Origin: a virus
Virus record (IMG/VR): IMGVR_UViG_3300020162_001145
Location: 1-34,780 of that record
Reading direction: 5' to 3' (one strand)
DNA length: 34,780 nt
Positions 12,542-21,266 of this stretch are shown here, one piece after another; position 1 is the first letter of the stretch, and every line of letters begins with the position of its first letter. Below the pieces are notes generated by a model. The model was given only the letters and a program-made list of their open reading frames with translations, had not been told where the DNA came from and did not search any database. Both the position numbers and the translations under genes were made by a program.

Positions 12542-12702
12542 GGGTCCTGCCTGCTGGCTGGCGAGCGAAGGATGCCTGCCGAGGCGGTAATCAACGCAGC
12601 GATTGGAGCACGAAGGTCTGCGGGAGCGAACAGACAAACCGCGGCAACCGCGACAACCAAAGCGACCACCACAGCCGCTTGGGGCCAGTCGAGTCTAGGC
12701 AA
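12538..12702 (-). CDS. Candidate holin: small two-segment membrane protein with TTG start
   Basis: A 54-residue frame that would be missed by usual length and start-codon cut-offs. After MPRLDWPQ come two hydrophobic segments, AAVVVALVVAVAAVCLFA (9-26) and APIAALITASAGIL (32-45), with a short PADLR turn and a polar tail, a class II holin layout. TTG at 12702 is preceded by GAGG six bases upstream. It overlaps the previous gene by eight bases, and its TGA shares bases with the endolysin GTG (GTGA), the usual junction style here. A holin directly before the amidase is the standard order. No ATG or GTG start exists in this frame before the upstream stop. Confidence 0.72.
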   Translation of the reverse strand: MPRLDWPQAAVVVALVVAVAAVCLFAPADLRAPIAALITASAGILRSPASRQDP

Positions 12703-12889
12703 GGGACACCTCTTCGAACTGCATTTGGGAGCCGGATTCTAAGAAGCACGCGAGGCTAATGGCCTGCGCCAGAGGCAACACAAGCGCCTCCTCTGCATCG
12801 TCGCAAAGGTACGCTGTCCCGTCTTGGCGAGCGGCCTCGAGCCAAGCTCGCTCGCCGTCGAGCGTGGCAAGCATCCTGTATCGCTTCAC
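12695..12889 (-). CDS. Hypothetical 64-residue protein before the holin
   Basis: Not recognised. It is acidic and compact, beginning like a beta strand (MKRYRMLATLDGE) and with helical Ala/Leu stretches later (ALVLPLAQAISLACFLES). That stretch is too short and polar-flanked for a sure membrane segment. The ATG at 12889 overlaps the previous gene as ATGA; its end overlaps the holin-like gene by eight bases. It may regulate lysis, on position only. Confidence 0.55.
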   Translation of the reverse strand: MKRYRMLATLDGERAWLEAARQDGTAYLCDDAEEALVLPLAQAISLACFLESGSQMQFEEVSLA

Positions 12890-13266
12890 CGAGCAAACCC
12901 GCCAGAATACTCCACCGGAGAGCAGGGATACTGCGTGACCAGCAAATCCCGCACTAGCTCACAGAGCCCGGTGGTCTGCGTCTCGACGCTACCCCCGTCG
13001 AGAAACGTCGGTGACGCGACGACGTACTCCAGCACCTCGGTCCCGTCGCCTGCGTCGGTGGCGACGACGTCGAGGACCACCGAGTAAATGGCCGTCGCAT
13101 TGGCTTGCATCTGCTGACCCGCTGTCGAGTCGAAGAGCGCGACCAAATCGACCTTCGGAGCGTCTAGCGACGTCGTCGCGGTGTGCCGGATGTATTCGTC
13201 TCCAGGCTGGTAGCCGGGAGGAGTCTCTAGGTAGAGCACGCGGAATGCGCTGATGGTCTCCATCAT
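12886..13266 (-). CDS. Hypothetical protein, 126 residues, between tailspike and lysis genes
   Basis: Not recognised. It looks beta-rich with an acidic centre (VSVVLDVVATDAGDGTEVLE is close to the pattern seen), which could be a small virion or baseplate-type protein. Two starts are possible, ATG 13266 and ATG 13263; GAGG lies four and seven bases upstream respectively, so 13263 has the better spacing. It follows the tailspike gene after six bases, and so may be a tailspike chaperone or minor structural protein. Confidence 0.6.
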   Translation of the reverse strand: MMETISAFRVLYLETPPGYQPGDEYIRHTATTSLDAPKVDLVALFDSTAGQQMQANATAIYSVVLDVVATDAGDGTEVLEYVVASPTFLDGGSVETQTTGLCELVRDLLVTQYPCSPVEYSGGFAR

Positions 13267-13272
13267 GTGGCC

Positions 13273-15126
13273 TCAGTAGTGATTGAACCGGCTCTTGAGG
13301 TACGCCTCAACCTGCGCAGCTTCCGAAGCCGTCAGGACGCGCGAATAGCATAGGAACTCTGCCCAAGTCCCTCCCGTCCAAGTTCCTGTGTCCGACATCA
13401 GACGCAGCGTCCCGGAGGCAAGCGCACCAGGGTCGTTCGCGGTGCCGCTCGACAGGGCTACCGCGACTCCGTTTGCCCACAGCGCGTGGGTCGCGTGGGT
13501 GCCTCCGTACTGCACTCGAAGCGTGATTGGATTAGCGGTCACGCCCCAGTTTGTCGCGTTGGTTTTGTAGCTAGCAACAAGCGCATTGTTGCGGACGAAA
13601 ATGGCGTCGGTCCGATGGCCGCAGTAGTCGATCTCGTTCCCAGCGCTCTGGCGACGGTAAAATGGCCTGTACCCTGCGGCTCCAGCGGAGCGGCATACCT
13701 GAAAAATCGTGTGGTTCGTGTAGTTGACGCCAGACGCTGAGACGGTGTCGTCGGTGCCGTCAAACGCGAGGCTGGGACGGCCTCCGTAGGCAGCATCAGA
13801 GGCCGTGTAAGCGGGTCGTGCGGAGCCGCTCGACGTCGCGTTGATGCCGCTGGCGCTCTGGTCCGTCAAAGCGTCAACCACGCCTCCCGTCACGGTCGCT
13901 GCGTCACTCCGATACCAGAGCAGCAGCGACGGCACTAGCAGCGGGTCGAACGTCGAAGCCGAGCCGAGAAGCGGGTTTGTGGCGTAGTAGTGCGCCGACA
14001 AGCAGCCGACCAAGGCAGAGTTGGAACTGCAGTTTGTCCAGCCTGCTCCGATGGGCGTCGAGCGTGTGTTATTGCGAGCGTAGAACGTGCCGGGGCTGCC
14101 GGTAGGGCGAAGCACCGCGGGAGCGGACTCGGCGTTTTTGTCCACCGCAAACAAGCCGATTTCGGTCGATGTCGAGGCGCCTTGAGTGTTGCCGTCAAGG
14201 ATGAGAGACGAGAAAAACGAAAGCGGGTCTAGACCTTCAACAGCATCGTTGACGATGCGACAGATTCCGCCGTTCGCCCATGTAGGGATGGTGTTGTTGG
14301 TGAGGTAAAACTCCAGCGCATTTGCCACCGGGACGGGAGCCGCTCCGGGAGGAGTAACAGACAGAATCCAGTAGAAATGCGACAGCGAAACTGACGCGTT
14401 GAGCGTGATGGTATTGTCCCGAACTACCAGCGTCCCGCTGTGCCCGGAGTAGAATCCTCCGACAAGATTCTTTGCTTGGTAAACGCACGTCACCCGCGCG
14501 TTTTCGGCCGTCGAGTGCCAGTTATTAGAAGCGACATAACAAGTGCCGGCGCTTCCGTAGTTAACTACAGGATAAATTGCCTGTCCCGGCGTCGTGGTGT
14601 TGCACTTGAACGTGCATCCGTTGATGACCCATCCGTCGGCTGCGATGTACGCGCCGACGTGTGGATACGTCACGGTCAACCCGGACATGCGCAGCCCGGT
14701 CGAGCCGTTGGGTACGGAAGCCGTCTGGGTCAGAGCGGTAATGCAGCTCGCAAACGAGGCGGGACCGTTGGTGTTCTCGACCTCAAAATCATGCAGATAA
14801 ACGTCATTGACGCCTGCATTGACCGTGAGAGTCGTAACAAAAGCGTTGGAAGAGAGCTTTTTTGCAGACGTCGAGAAGATTTCGATGGACTTATCGACCG
14901 TCACAACGTCGCTGATGTTGATGTCCAGCCGAATGCGGTCTCCAGCGCTCGACGCTGCTAGCGCTGCCGTGATTGATGAGTACGTCGTCCCGTCAACCAC
15001 CCGGAGCGTCCCGGAAAACGTGGGTGCGACTGGGACGCTAGGCGTAACCGGAAACGCAGCGCCACCAGCGCCCGAAACGAATCGGGCGCCGTTGCGCCGA
15101 GTCATCAAGATGACTCGGCCTCTCAT
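13273..15126 (-). CDS. Tailspike / receptor-binding protein: beta-helix plus LamG-like domain
   Basis: A 617-residue protein. A Gly/Pro-rich N-terminus (about 1-40) probably attaches to the tail. TYSSITAALAASSAGDRIRL (about 48-67) is the usual opening of a right-handed beta-helix (pectate-lyase-like), and the repeated short strands with Asn/Thr/Gly turns up to about residue 400 fit that fold. From about 405 the sequence changes to a concanavalin-like LamG pattern (LLLWYRSDAATVTGG, then SLAFDGTDDTVSASG) and ends TASEAAQVEAYLKSRF. It should bind, and perhaps cleave, a host surface glycan. The ATG at 15126 overlaps the previous stop as ATGA; an internal ATG eight codons later is possible. Catalytic residues cannot be assigned by eye. 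Confidence 0.85.
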   Translation of the reverse strand: MRGRVILMTRRNGARFVSGAGGAAFPVTPSVPVAPTFSGTLRVVDGTTYSSITAALAASSAGDRIRLDINISDVVTVDKSIEIFSTSAKKLSSNAFVTTLTVNAGVNDVYLHDFEVENTNGPASFASCITALTQTASVPNGSTGLRMSGLTVTYPHVGAYIAADGWVINGCTFKCNTTTPGQAIYPVVNYGSAGTCYVASNNWHSTAENARVTCVYQAKNLVGGFYSGHSGTLVVRDNTITLNASVSLSHFYWILSVTPPGAAPVPVANALEFYLTNNTIPTWANGGICRIVNDAVEGLDPLSFFSSLILDGNTQGASTSTEIGLFAVDKNAESAPAVLRPTGSPGTFYARNNTRSTPIGAGWTNCSSNSALVGCLSAHYYATNPLLGSASTFDPLLVPSLLLWYRSDAATVTGGVVDALTDQSASGINATSSGSARPAYTASDAAYGGRPSLAFDGTDDTVSASGVNYTNHTIFQVCRSAGAAGYRPFYRRQSAGNEIDYCGHRTDAIFVRNNALVASYKTNATNWGVTANPITLRVQYGGTHATHALWANGVAVALSSGTANDPGALASGTLRLMSDTGTWTGGTWAEFLCYSRVLTASEAAQVEAYLKSRFNHY

Positions 15127-15521
15127 GCCCGATGGACCTTGCAGTCAACGGTCCCGGTGTGGCTGCGGATGAGGAGAAACACCTTACCGGTCACGGTGCT
15201 CCCGGTCCCGGAGTTGCTCGAAATCGGCACCGAGACTTGCTTGGGCACGCTGTTGCCGGTCAGTCCAGGCACGCCAGCGTTAGCCGATGCGGCCGACGTG
15301 ACTCCGGTAATCGTCGGGTCAATCGTCGCGCTGGAGGACTCGGCAAACAGATACCAGCCGAATCCGTTGTGCGTCACGATTTCGATAAGCTGTCCTTGCC
15401 ACGCAGAGACATCGAACGCGGTGGCGGTCGTCCCGACGTTGGTAACGCTCAGACCTCCGAAACCCGCACCGCGGATGGTGTTGGACGCTCCGTCCGAGAC
15501 CGCTGCATTCTGTAGAGCCAT
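15123..15521 (-). CDS. Small structural protein, 132 residues, upstream of tailspike
   Basis: A beta-rich Ser/Thr/Gly/Val protein (GGLSVTNVGTTATAFDVSAW, then GFGWYLFAESSSATID), typical of small virion surface or tail proteins. The ATG at 15521 has GGAGG nine bases upstream. It lies between the ejection protein and the tailspike, so an adaptor or minor tail component is likely. No family recognised. Confidence 0.6.
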   Translation of the reverse strand: MALQNAAVSDGASNTIRGAGFGGLSVTNVGTTATAFDVSAWQGQLIEIVTHNGFGWYLFAESSSATIDPTITGVTSAASANAGVPGLTGNSVPKQVSVPISSNSGTGSTVTGKVFLLIRSHTGTVDCKVHRA

Positions 15522-15527
15522 GAATCA

Positions 15528-18284
15528 TCACCTCCGCGCTGCAATGCGCTCTGTTCCGGTAGCAAGTTGCGAGGCCACGCGCGGGGCTTGCTGTGTCCTC
15601 TGCGGACTAGGCTGCTCCGTCGTCTGCTGGTAAGTCGCCTGCAGAGTAGCAAGCGTCTCCGGGTCTAGCGAGGGGTCGCTAGTAATCCCAAGGAGGATGC
15701 CAATGCGAATCCGGTCCTGATAGGACAGAGGCGCTCCCGCATCCATGATTTGACGCGTCGCCTCCTCGACAATGCGAGCGTGGAGCGCGGGATAGACCGT
15801 GCGGAGCGTCTCGACCTCCTCCCGACTAATCGTGCCTCGGCGCAGCGAGTCGAGCACGGTCAACGGGTCGTCAACCACATCCGCTCGACGCATCCAAGCG
15901 CGCATCTGCTCCGGGGACGGCTGCGGCTGCGTGCGTGCGCCAAATAGCTGCCCCGCGAGTCGCCTGCCCTGCGGGAGCGTCTCCGCTAGATGATGCTGAC
16001 CTCGAGCGGCTGCGGCGTGAACCTCGGCTGCCACGGACGGCGCAGCGCGCTCTAGCTCCCGCGTGGACGCCGCTAGACGCTCAGAGGCTGCCACGGGGTC
16101 CGCTAGGTCACGCTCGATTCGCCTGGACCGCGCTAGGTACCGGCGCCGGGAGTCCTCAGAGCGAGCGGCAGCGGTGGCCGCTGTGCCAACTCGAGCGGCC
16201 ACCCTGGCGCCTGCGCTGGTGGCCTCAGAACCGCTGCGCAGAAACCTGCGGATTGACCCGGAGATGTCGGTGCCGGTACGGACCGTCGCGCGCTCGACGC
16301 TGCCGAGCATGGTCGCCACGCGTCCCGGATTGGAAATGGCGCTAATGCCTGCGGAGGCGAGCGCCAGCGGAGCGAATGCGACACCGGAGCCGAGCACGGC
16401 AGACGTTGCCGCGGCACCTCCGAGAATGCCTCCGAGTCCGCTGGATGCGGAACTGTTGAGTTCAGACCATTGGTTGATGATCGATGCCTTGCGCGAAAAC
16501 TCCGCATGAGTTCCGCGGAGTCTTGAGATGGCACCACGCAGCCTATCGATTGACTCGCTAGCCTTTGGAGTAACCGAGAAACTTTCTCCGATGCTTTCGG
16601 TCAACTCATCAGCAGCGCGCAGCCAGTCGTTGAAAATCTGCTCTCTCGATTCGTTGCCAGCAGTACCGATGCGCTGGAGGTAGGCCTCCACCTTTGCAGA
16701 GTCTTCGCGACGAATGCGCCGGAACTCATCGGCGTCACCTTTGCGGAGCATCTGGGTGGTAAAGTCACCATCCCAGTTGATGAACTGATGCCACCGCGCG
16801 TTGGTGCGTGTTTGGATTCCGGTAATTGCGTCTCCCCAGATTTCAGCGTTTTCAAGGGGTCGCATCATGTTGTCGAAGTAGAGATTCCGCAGGTAGTCCT
16901 GCGCCTCCCTGTGCTGCGCATAGCGCCTCTCCTGACCAACGCGTCGCTTCAAATCGTCAACGATGTTGAAGATTTCTGCTGAGCGTCTGGCGGCGTCCTC
17001 GTTCGCCATTGCAGAGGCAAGCCTAATGCGAGCGGCCTCGGCGACGTCTGAAAGCCTGCGACCAGCTCCAACCGCTTGATATTGAACCTGACCAAGCGTT
17101 GACAGGAGTTCTTCGGAAGCTCTCTGCGTTTGGTCAATCGCATTCTGCGCAATCTGGTTCTGGTCGGGCAGCGTGTCTGTGCGGACAGTAGCCGCGATGT
17201 CCTCGACCTTGCGCGCTCCGGTTGCCTCGTAGAAGACGGGGTCAAGGTTGCGCGTCACCTCGTGAATGTCGGCCCCGATTCGACGCGTTCCAGCGTCCAG
17301 CAGAGAAGCCGCTCCCTCTTGCACGATCTGTCGGGCTTCTCGGCCCTCTGGCGAAAGCGACGTGAACCTTGCAACCTCGTCCGCGCTTCGGCCCGACGCT
17401 ATCGACGCAGCGCGAGCATAGGTGTCCGCAAGCAAGTCCGCGACTCCCGGAGCGGCATCTCGACCGAGTCTGGACCGGATAGACCTCGAGAGTCGCTCCG
17501 CGCTAGCGGCTGCCGCTCGCGCCCCGACGCCACCGATAGCGAGCCCGCCACCGAGTAGCGCACCGAGTGACCCGCCCTCGAGCCCAGCCGTCCCGATGCG
17601 CGCTAGGATGCTCTCAGCGGTCAACGCGGGAGGCTCCCGGAGCGTCTGCTCTGAAAGGATGCCGCCAGCCTCGTAGGCTGCGGACTCGATAGCTCCCTCG
17701 GTCGCCAGCGCAGCAGCCCCGGCGCCGACCCTAGCGAGCGCTCCAGCGCCTTCGCCAGCGATGCGCCGACCTACGGCAGCCCCAGCGGCCTCGGAGATGC
17801 CTAGAAGCGCTCTGGCTGGCGCCGTGACGGCCCTGGTGGCACCGAGCGCAGCGCGGCCCGCTAGACCCGCCCTAGCGGCCCGAGCGGCTAGCCCGACCTC
17901 GCCAGCCCCGTACAGCATCGACCCGGCAACGCCGAGCGCTTCACCACTCAGAGCGGCGCCGGGGTTGGCCTCGCGGTAGGCGCGCTCTGCCTCTCCGAGG
18001 CCGAGCAGACCGGCCGCTCCGCTGGAGAGTCCGACCGTAGCGCCTCGAAGTGCTCCGAGGCCTGCAGCGATGTACGGAGAACCTCCATACTCCGAAGCAA
18101 GTTCGCGCTCGCGTTGAAGCTCCGGCGTGTCGAGCCCGACGACGGCGTCAGGGTTGGCAGACATGAACGCCTGCGCGTTCTCGGCGCTATCGAAATCGGC
18201 CAACCGGCCATCCCGGAGAACGACGGTAGCCGCTACCGCTGGAGGCTGCGGGGTAGCGGCTGCAACGGCCTCTTCCGGGTTCAT
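15528..18284 (-). CDS. Candidate internal virion (DNA-ejection) protein, 918 residues
   Basis: A large Ala/Gly-rich protein. The first 260 residues contain several long, mildly hydrophobic Gly/Ala helices (GLSSGAAGLLGLGEAERAYR, GSLGALLGGGLAIGGVGARA) able to insert into membranes. The middle (about 280-600) is charged and helical, another Gly-rich hydrophobic stretch is at about 610-660, and the end is charged. This fits podovirus internal core proteins that are expelled into the cell envelope before the genome. A tape measure is unlikely because no long-tail genes are present. It starts in a TGATG overlap with the next long gene. No transglycosylase motif is evident. Confidence 0.65.
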   Translation of the reverse strand: MNPEEAVAAATPQPPAVAATVVLRDGRLADFDSAENAQAFMSANPDAVVGLDTPELQRERELASEYGGSPYIAAGLGALRGATVGLSSGAAGLLGLGEAERAYREANPGAALSGEALGVAGSMLYGAGEVGLAARAARAGLAGRAALGATRAVTAPARALLGISEAAGAAVGRRIAGEGAGALARVGAGAAALATEGAIESAAYEAGGILSEQTLREPPALTAESILARIGTAGLEGGSLGALLGGGLAIGGVGARAAAASAERLSRSIRSRLGRDAAPGVADLLADTYARAASIASGRSADEVARFTSLSPEGREARQIVQEGAASLLDAGTRRIGADIHEVTRNLDPVFYEATGARKVEDIAATVRTDTLPDQNQIAQNAIDQTQRASEELLSTLGQVQYQAVGAGRRLSDVAEAARIRLASAMANEDAARRSAEIFNIVDDLKRRVGQERRYAQHREAQDYLRNLYFDNMMRPLENAEIWGDAITGIQTRTNARWHQFINWDGDFTTQMLRKGDADEFRRIRREDSAKVEAYLQRIGTAGNESREQIFNDWLRAADELTESIGESFSVTPKASESIDRLRGAISRLRGTHAEFSRKASIINQWSELNSSASSGLGGILGGAAATSAVLGSGVAFAPLALASAGISAISNPGRVATMLGSVERATVRTGTDISGSIRRFLRSGSEATSAGARVAARVGTAATAAARSEDSRRRYLARSRRIERDLADPVAASERLAASTRELERAAPSVAAEVHAAAARGQHHLAETLPQGRRLAGQLFGARTQPQPSPEQMRAWMRRADVVDDPLTVLDSLRRGTISREEVETLRTVYPALHARIVEEATRQIMDAGAPLSYQDRIRIGILLGITSDPSLDPETLATLQATYQQTTEQPSPQRTQQAPRVASQLATGTERIAARR

Positions 18285-20737
18285 CAGCGAACTCCCTGGA
18301 GACCCTGAACGGAACCCGTCAGGGCTGCGCCCACAGGCTCCGAGGTGGAGCCTCTAGCGGCTGCGTTTCGATACGCTCTGATTTCAGCCTCGGCCATCCT
18401 GATACCGCGCCGGAACTCCTCCTGCGTAGCGCCAGCGTGGAGCCCAAAAGAGCGCGCGGTTGCAGCCGTTTCTTCGTCTCTGGCGCCAGCCCCGGAGCGG
18501 AGATAGGTCATCTCCACCGCGAGATTGTCGGCGAACTGACGAATCGCGCTAGCTTGGTCCTGTCCAAGTCTGGACAGGGTGGTTGCGCCCATTTGGCCAG
18601 CAACGGTTCCAATCCCAGGCACGTCCGCATCAGGAATGACGTTTCCGTCGCGGTCTCTTGGGAGGTAGCTGCGGAGCGTTGCGAGCGCTGCCTCTGCGGT
18701 TGCCACGCGCCCAGCGGTTTCAGCGGATGGGGTAGTGGCGAACGAACCGCCAGCGGGCTCCGGTAGCGCCGTCGGCATGCCTGACGTAGCAAGCGCCTGC
18801 TGATGCGGCACGCCGGAAGCGCGGAGCCGGTTGTACGCCTCCATTGCGGTCCCGGTAACCGCGCGCGGAGTCTCCTCCGCTGCGCCCTCTACGAATCGAC
18901 CACCGGCCAGCGCACCAGCGACCGACAGCGGGATGCCGCTCGCCTCGGAGGCAATGCGCACGCGCTCTTCCATCGGGAGCCGCGTGTCGAGACTGTCAAA
19001 CGTTGTGTTGTAGACGCGGGCCTGCGGAGCCGTCGTGGGGCGCGCGCGACCGGGACCCTGGAGCCGTCGAGCGGTTCCGACGTTGGCAAGCTCAGCACGC
19101 TGGACACGAGCCTCGAGCAGCCTGCGCTGTAGCTGAGCTTCGGCCTCCTGCGCCTGCGCTGCCGCGGCTGCGGCTGCGCTTTCGTCGCGGAGTTGCTGAA
19201 CCATCTGGTCACCACGGAGCTGTGCCGTGCGGTTGTCGAGGCCAGCCGTTACGCGCTGCGCCTGCGCAGCGGCAGCGGATAGCATCGCCGACCTTGCCGC
19301 GGTCTCGGCTGCGGTCTGGTCGCTGAACTCTTGACGCATGAGACCGAGCACGGAGCGCTGAGCCTCCGCAGCCGTTCCGGCCGTCTGGATGTCCGTCCGC
19401 TGCGCAGCGATGTCCCGGTCAATGTTGCGCTGGACGATGGCCAAAGCGGTGTTTTCACCGCCTCCAGCCAGCGCAGCACCGGCAGCGCCGAGGCCGATAG
19501 CGATAGCGGCAGAGACTCCACCGGCAGCGCTACGGAGCAGCCGTGCCGGGTCCTCTCGCATCGCTCCCAAAGCGTCCACGGAGCGCTGGAAGCGCTGCTG
19601 CGCATCGGACATAGCGGAGCGTCTGTCCCGCTCGATTTCGAGCGCTCTAGAGGCGCTGGCGTCGATGGCGTCGCGCTCCGCTTCGGCAGCGGCTGCGGCA
19701 GCGTCTGCACGCTGAGCCAGCAAGTCCGCTTCGCGCCCGATAAGCGCTTCACGCCGGTCCATCGAACGTGCGCCCGGAGTGCCTCCAGCAAGCTCATCGA
19801 TGAGCCCCGGAGAGTAGCCCTGCGGCACCATCAGCGCGTCAAGCGAGGGCTGCGGAGCGCGCACGCGAATCGGCTGGCCCGGAGCCTGCGCTTGCGCCGA
19901 TGTAGCTCCAACCGGAGCAGCGGCAACAGCAGCGGGAGGCGCCGTCATCTGCTGGAACTGCGCAGCCGTCGGAGTTGGCTGCGCGAACGCCTGGGACATC
20001 CCAGCGATGTCATACGGAGTCGGGGTCCCGACAAAGCGCGGAGGGGGCGCAGGCTGCGCAGGCTGCGGTCCCTGGAACGCGGGCATCATCTGCGCGAACG
20101 CGTACTGGCGCCGAAGCTCATCAGGAGTCTGCGGAGGAGGCGCAGCGGGAGGCGGAGGCATCTCGTCGGGCTGCGTCACCGAAGCGCGCCACGGCATGTC
20201 CTGCGCGTATCGGCTTGGCTGGACAACCGCGGGAGGCTCCGACGACGGGGTGAACGGAACGATTTCAGAGGACGTGCGAGGCGCCGGAGGGAGCCTGAGA
20301 ATGCGCCGCCCCATATCGTCTCGCCTCTCTTGCATTGTCGGGAGGCCTTGCGAGATTGCCTCCGCGTCTCGCTGATAGACTGAACCGAGGAATCTCCTAT
20401 AAACTCCCTCCCTGCGTGCGGCTGGACTGTCATCCATGGCGGCGGGATCGATTTCCACCGGAGACCAATCGGGCGCAGCCTGCCGGGACATCGGCCCCTC
20501 GTCAGCAAGCGACATCGGCCCCGGGGCAGGCGTCGGAGGCGGAGGAGGCAACGCCGGAGCGTCTAGCGCCTGACCCTGCGCGCTGCGCTCGACAAGCGCA
20601 CGCGCTGCAATCTGGCGAGCGTAGGGCGATTGACGCAAATCGACCGAAACGCGAGACCCATCGGGAGTCTGGAAATAACCGATGTCGCCTTCCTGCCGAA
20701 GGAAGTCCGCGGGGCTGAGGTTCTCATCCGGGAACAT
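18284..20737 (-). CDS. Candidate internal virion (DNA-ejection) protein, 817 residues
   Basis: The N-terminal 330 residues are low-complexity, rich in Pro, Ala and Gln (LPPPPPTPAPGPMS). A long helical region of about 330-560 includes a Gly/Ala segment (AIGLGAAGAALAGGGENTAL) next to IVQRNIDRDIAAQRTDIQ. I know this combination from internal or core proteins of small podoviruses. The C-terminal part is helical and ends SVQGLQGVR. I start at ATG 20737, which overlaps the previous stop as TGATG and removes nine codons of the longer frame. With its neighbours it forms a likely three-protein ejection set. Confidence 0.65.
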   Translation of the reverse strand: MFPDENLSPADFLRQEGDIGYFQTPDGSRVSVDLRQSPYARQIAARALVERSAQGQALDAPALPPPPPTPAPGPMSLADEGPMSRQAAPDWSPVEIDPAAMDDSPAARREGVYRRFLGSVYQRDAEAISQGLPTMQERRDDMGRRILRLPPAPRTSSEIVPFTPSSEPPAVVQPSRYAQDMPWRASVTQPDEMPPPPAAPPPQTPDELRRQYAFAQMMPAFQGPQPAQPAPPPRFVGTPTPYDIAGMSQAFAQPTPTAAQFQQMTAPPAAVAAAPVGATSAQAQAPGQPIRVRAPQPSLDALMVPQGYSPGLIDELAGGTPGARSMDRREALIGREADLLAQRADAAAAAAEAERDAIDASASRALEIERDRRSAMSDAQQRFQRSVDALGAMREDPARLLRSAAGGVSAAIAIGLGAAGAALAGGGENTALAIVQRNIDRDIAAQRTDIQTAGTAAEAQRSVLGLMRQEFSDQTAAETAARSAMLSAAAAQAQRVTAGLDNRTAQLRGDQMVQQLRDESAAAAAAAQAQEAEAQLQRRLLEARVQRAELANVGTARRLQGPGRARPTTAPQARVYNTTFDSLDTRLPMEERVRIASEASGIPLSVAGALAGGRFVEGAAEETPRAVTGTAMEAYNRLRASGVPHQQALATSGMPTALPEPAGGSFATTPSAETAGRVATAEAALATLRSYLPRDRDGNVIPDADVPGIGTVAGQMGATTLSRLGQDQASAIRQFADNLAVEMTYLRSGAGARDEETAATARSFGLHAGATQEEFRRGIRMAEAEIRAYRNAAARGSTSEPVGAALTGSVQGLQGVR

Positions 20738-21261
20738 CAGTAGCCTCCGCGCTGAGCGGCCCACGGGTCGATGAGTTCCGAACCCATTCGGCCTCCGATG
20801 GCTCCGGGGCGCCTGCGCCGAGCCTGCTCCGGCTGCTCCGCTCCACCGCCCATCGGCTGGCCTCCGATGGCTTGCCCCGCTGCGCTGGCGAGGCCTCCAA
20901 CGGGAGCGAACGCGGGCATGATGGTCCCGAGAATCTGGCCACCAGCCGAAAGCAGCGAACCTCCCAGACGCTGCTGCGCCGTGCGTTCCTGCTCTTGGAT
21001 AGCGCGCTCCCGTTCCTGCTCGACCTGCGTAGCCCTCGAGACCGCTGCCGCCTGCTGAGCAAGGAACGGCTCTCTCGCTGCCGACGCAGCGCGCACCGCT
21101 CGACGCGTGGCGAGGAGCGGATTGACGGTGCCAGAAACTGCGCCCATCAGCGCGGTAGAGCGTGCCTCTGATGCAGCCTGCTGAGCGGCACGGCTGTAGG
21201 GCTGTGCCTGCTCTAGGACTCGCTGCCTAGCCTGCATGGTGCGGTCATATGCGTTCGCCAT
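20737..21261 (-). CDS. Small candidate internal virion protein, 174 residues
   Basis: An Ala/Gln/Arg-rich helical protein with one mildly hydrophobic Gly-rich segment (GGSLLSAGGQILGTIMPAFA) and a flexible Gly/Arg C-terminus. Three in-frame starts compete: GTG 21270, ATG 21267 (TGATG overlap) and ATG 21261. I chose 21261 because AGAGG lies eight bases upstream. It comes first in the ejection-protein block, the place of T7 gp14-type proteins. Confidence 0.6.
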   Translation of the reverse strand: MANAYDRTMQARQRVLEQAQPYSRAAQQAASEARSTALMGAVSGTVNPLLATRRAVRAASAAREPFLAQQAAAVSRATQVEQERERAIQEQERTAQQRLGGSLLSAGGQILGTIMPAFAPVGGLASAAGQAIGGQPMGGGAEQPEQARRRRPGAIGGRMGSELIDPWAAQRGGY

Positions 21262-21266
21262 TCTCA

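Noticed and set aside
12541-12637. N-terminal extension of the endolysin from TTG 12637
   Set aside because: It overlaps the holin-like gene in another frame, lacks a start signal and adds no conserved sequence. GTG 12541 forms a GTGA junction.
19331-20383. 350-residue plus-strand open frame
   Set aside because: Antisense to the 817-residue virion gene, extremely Arg-rich, explained by high GC and Ala/Gln codons on the other strand.
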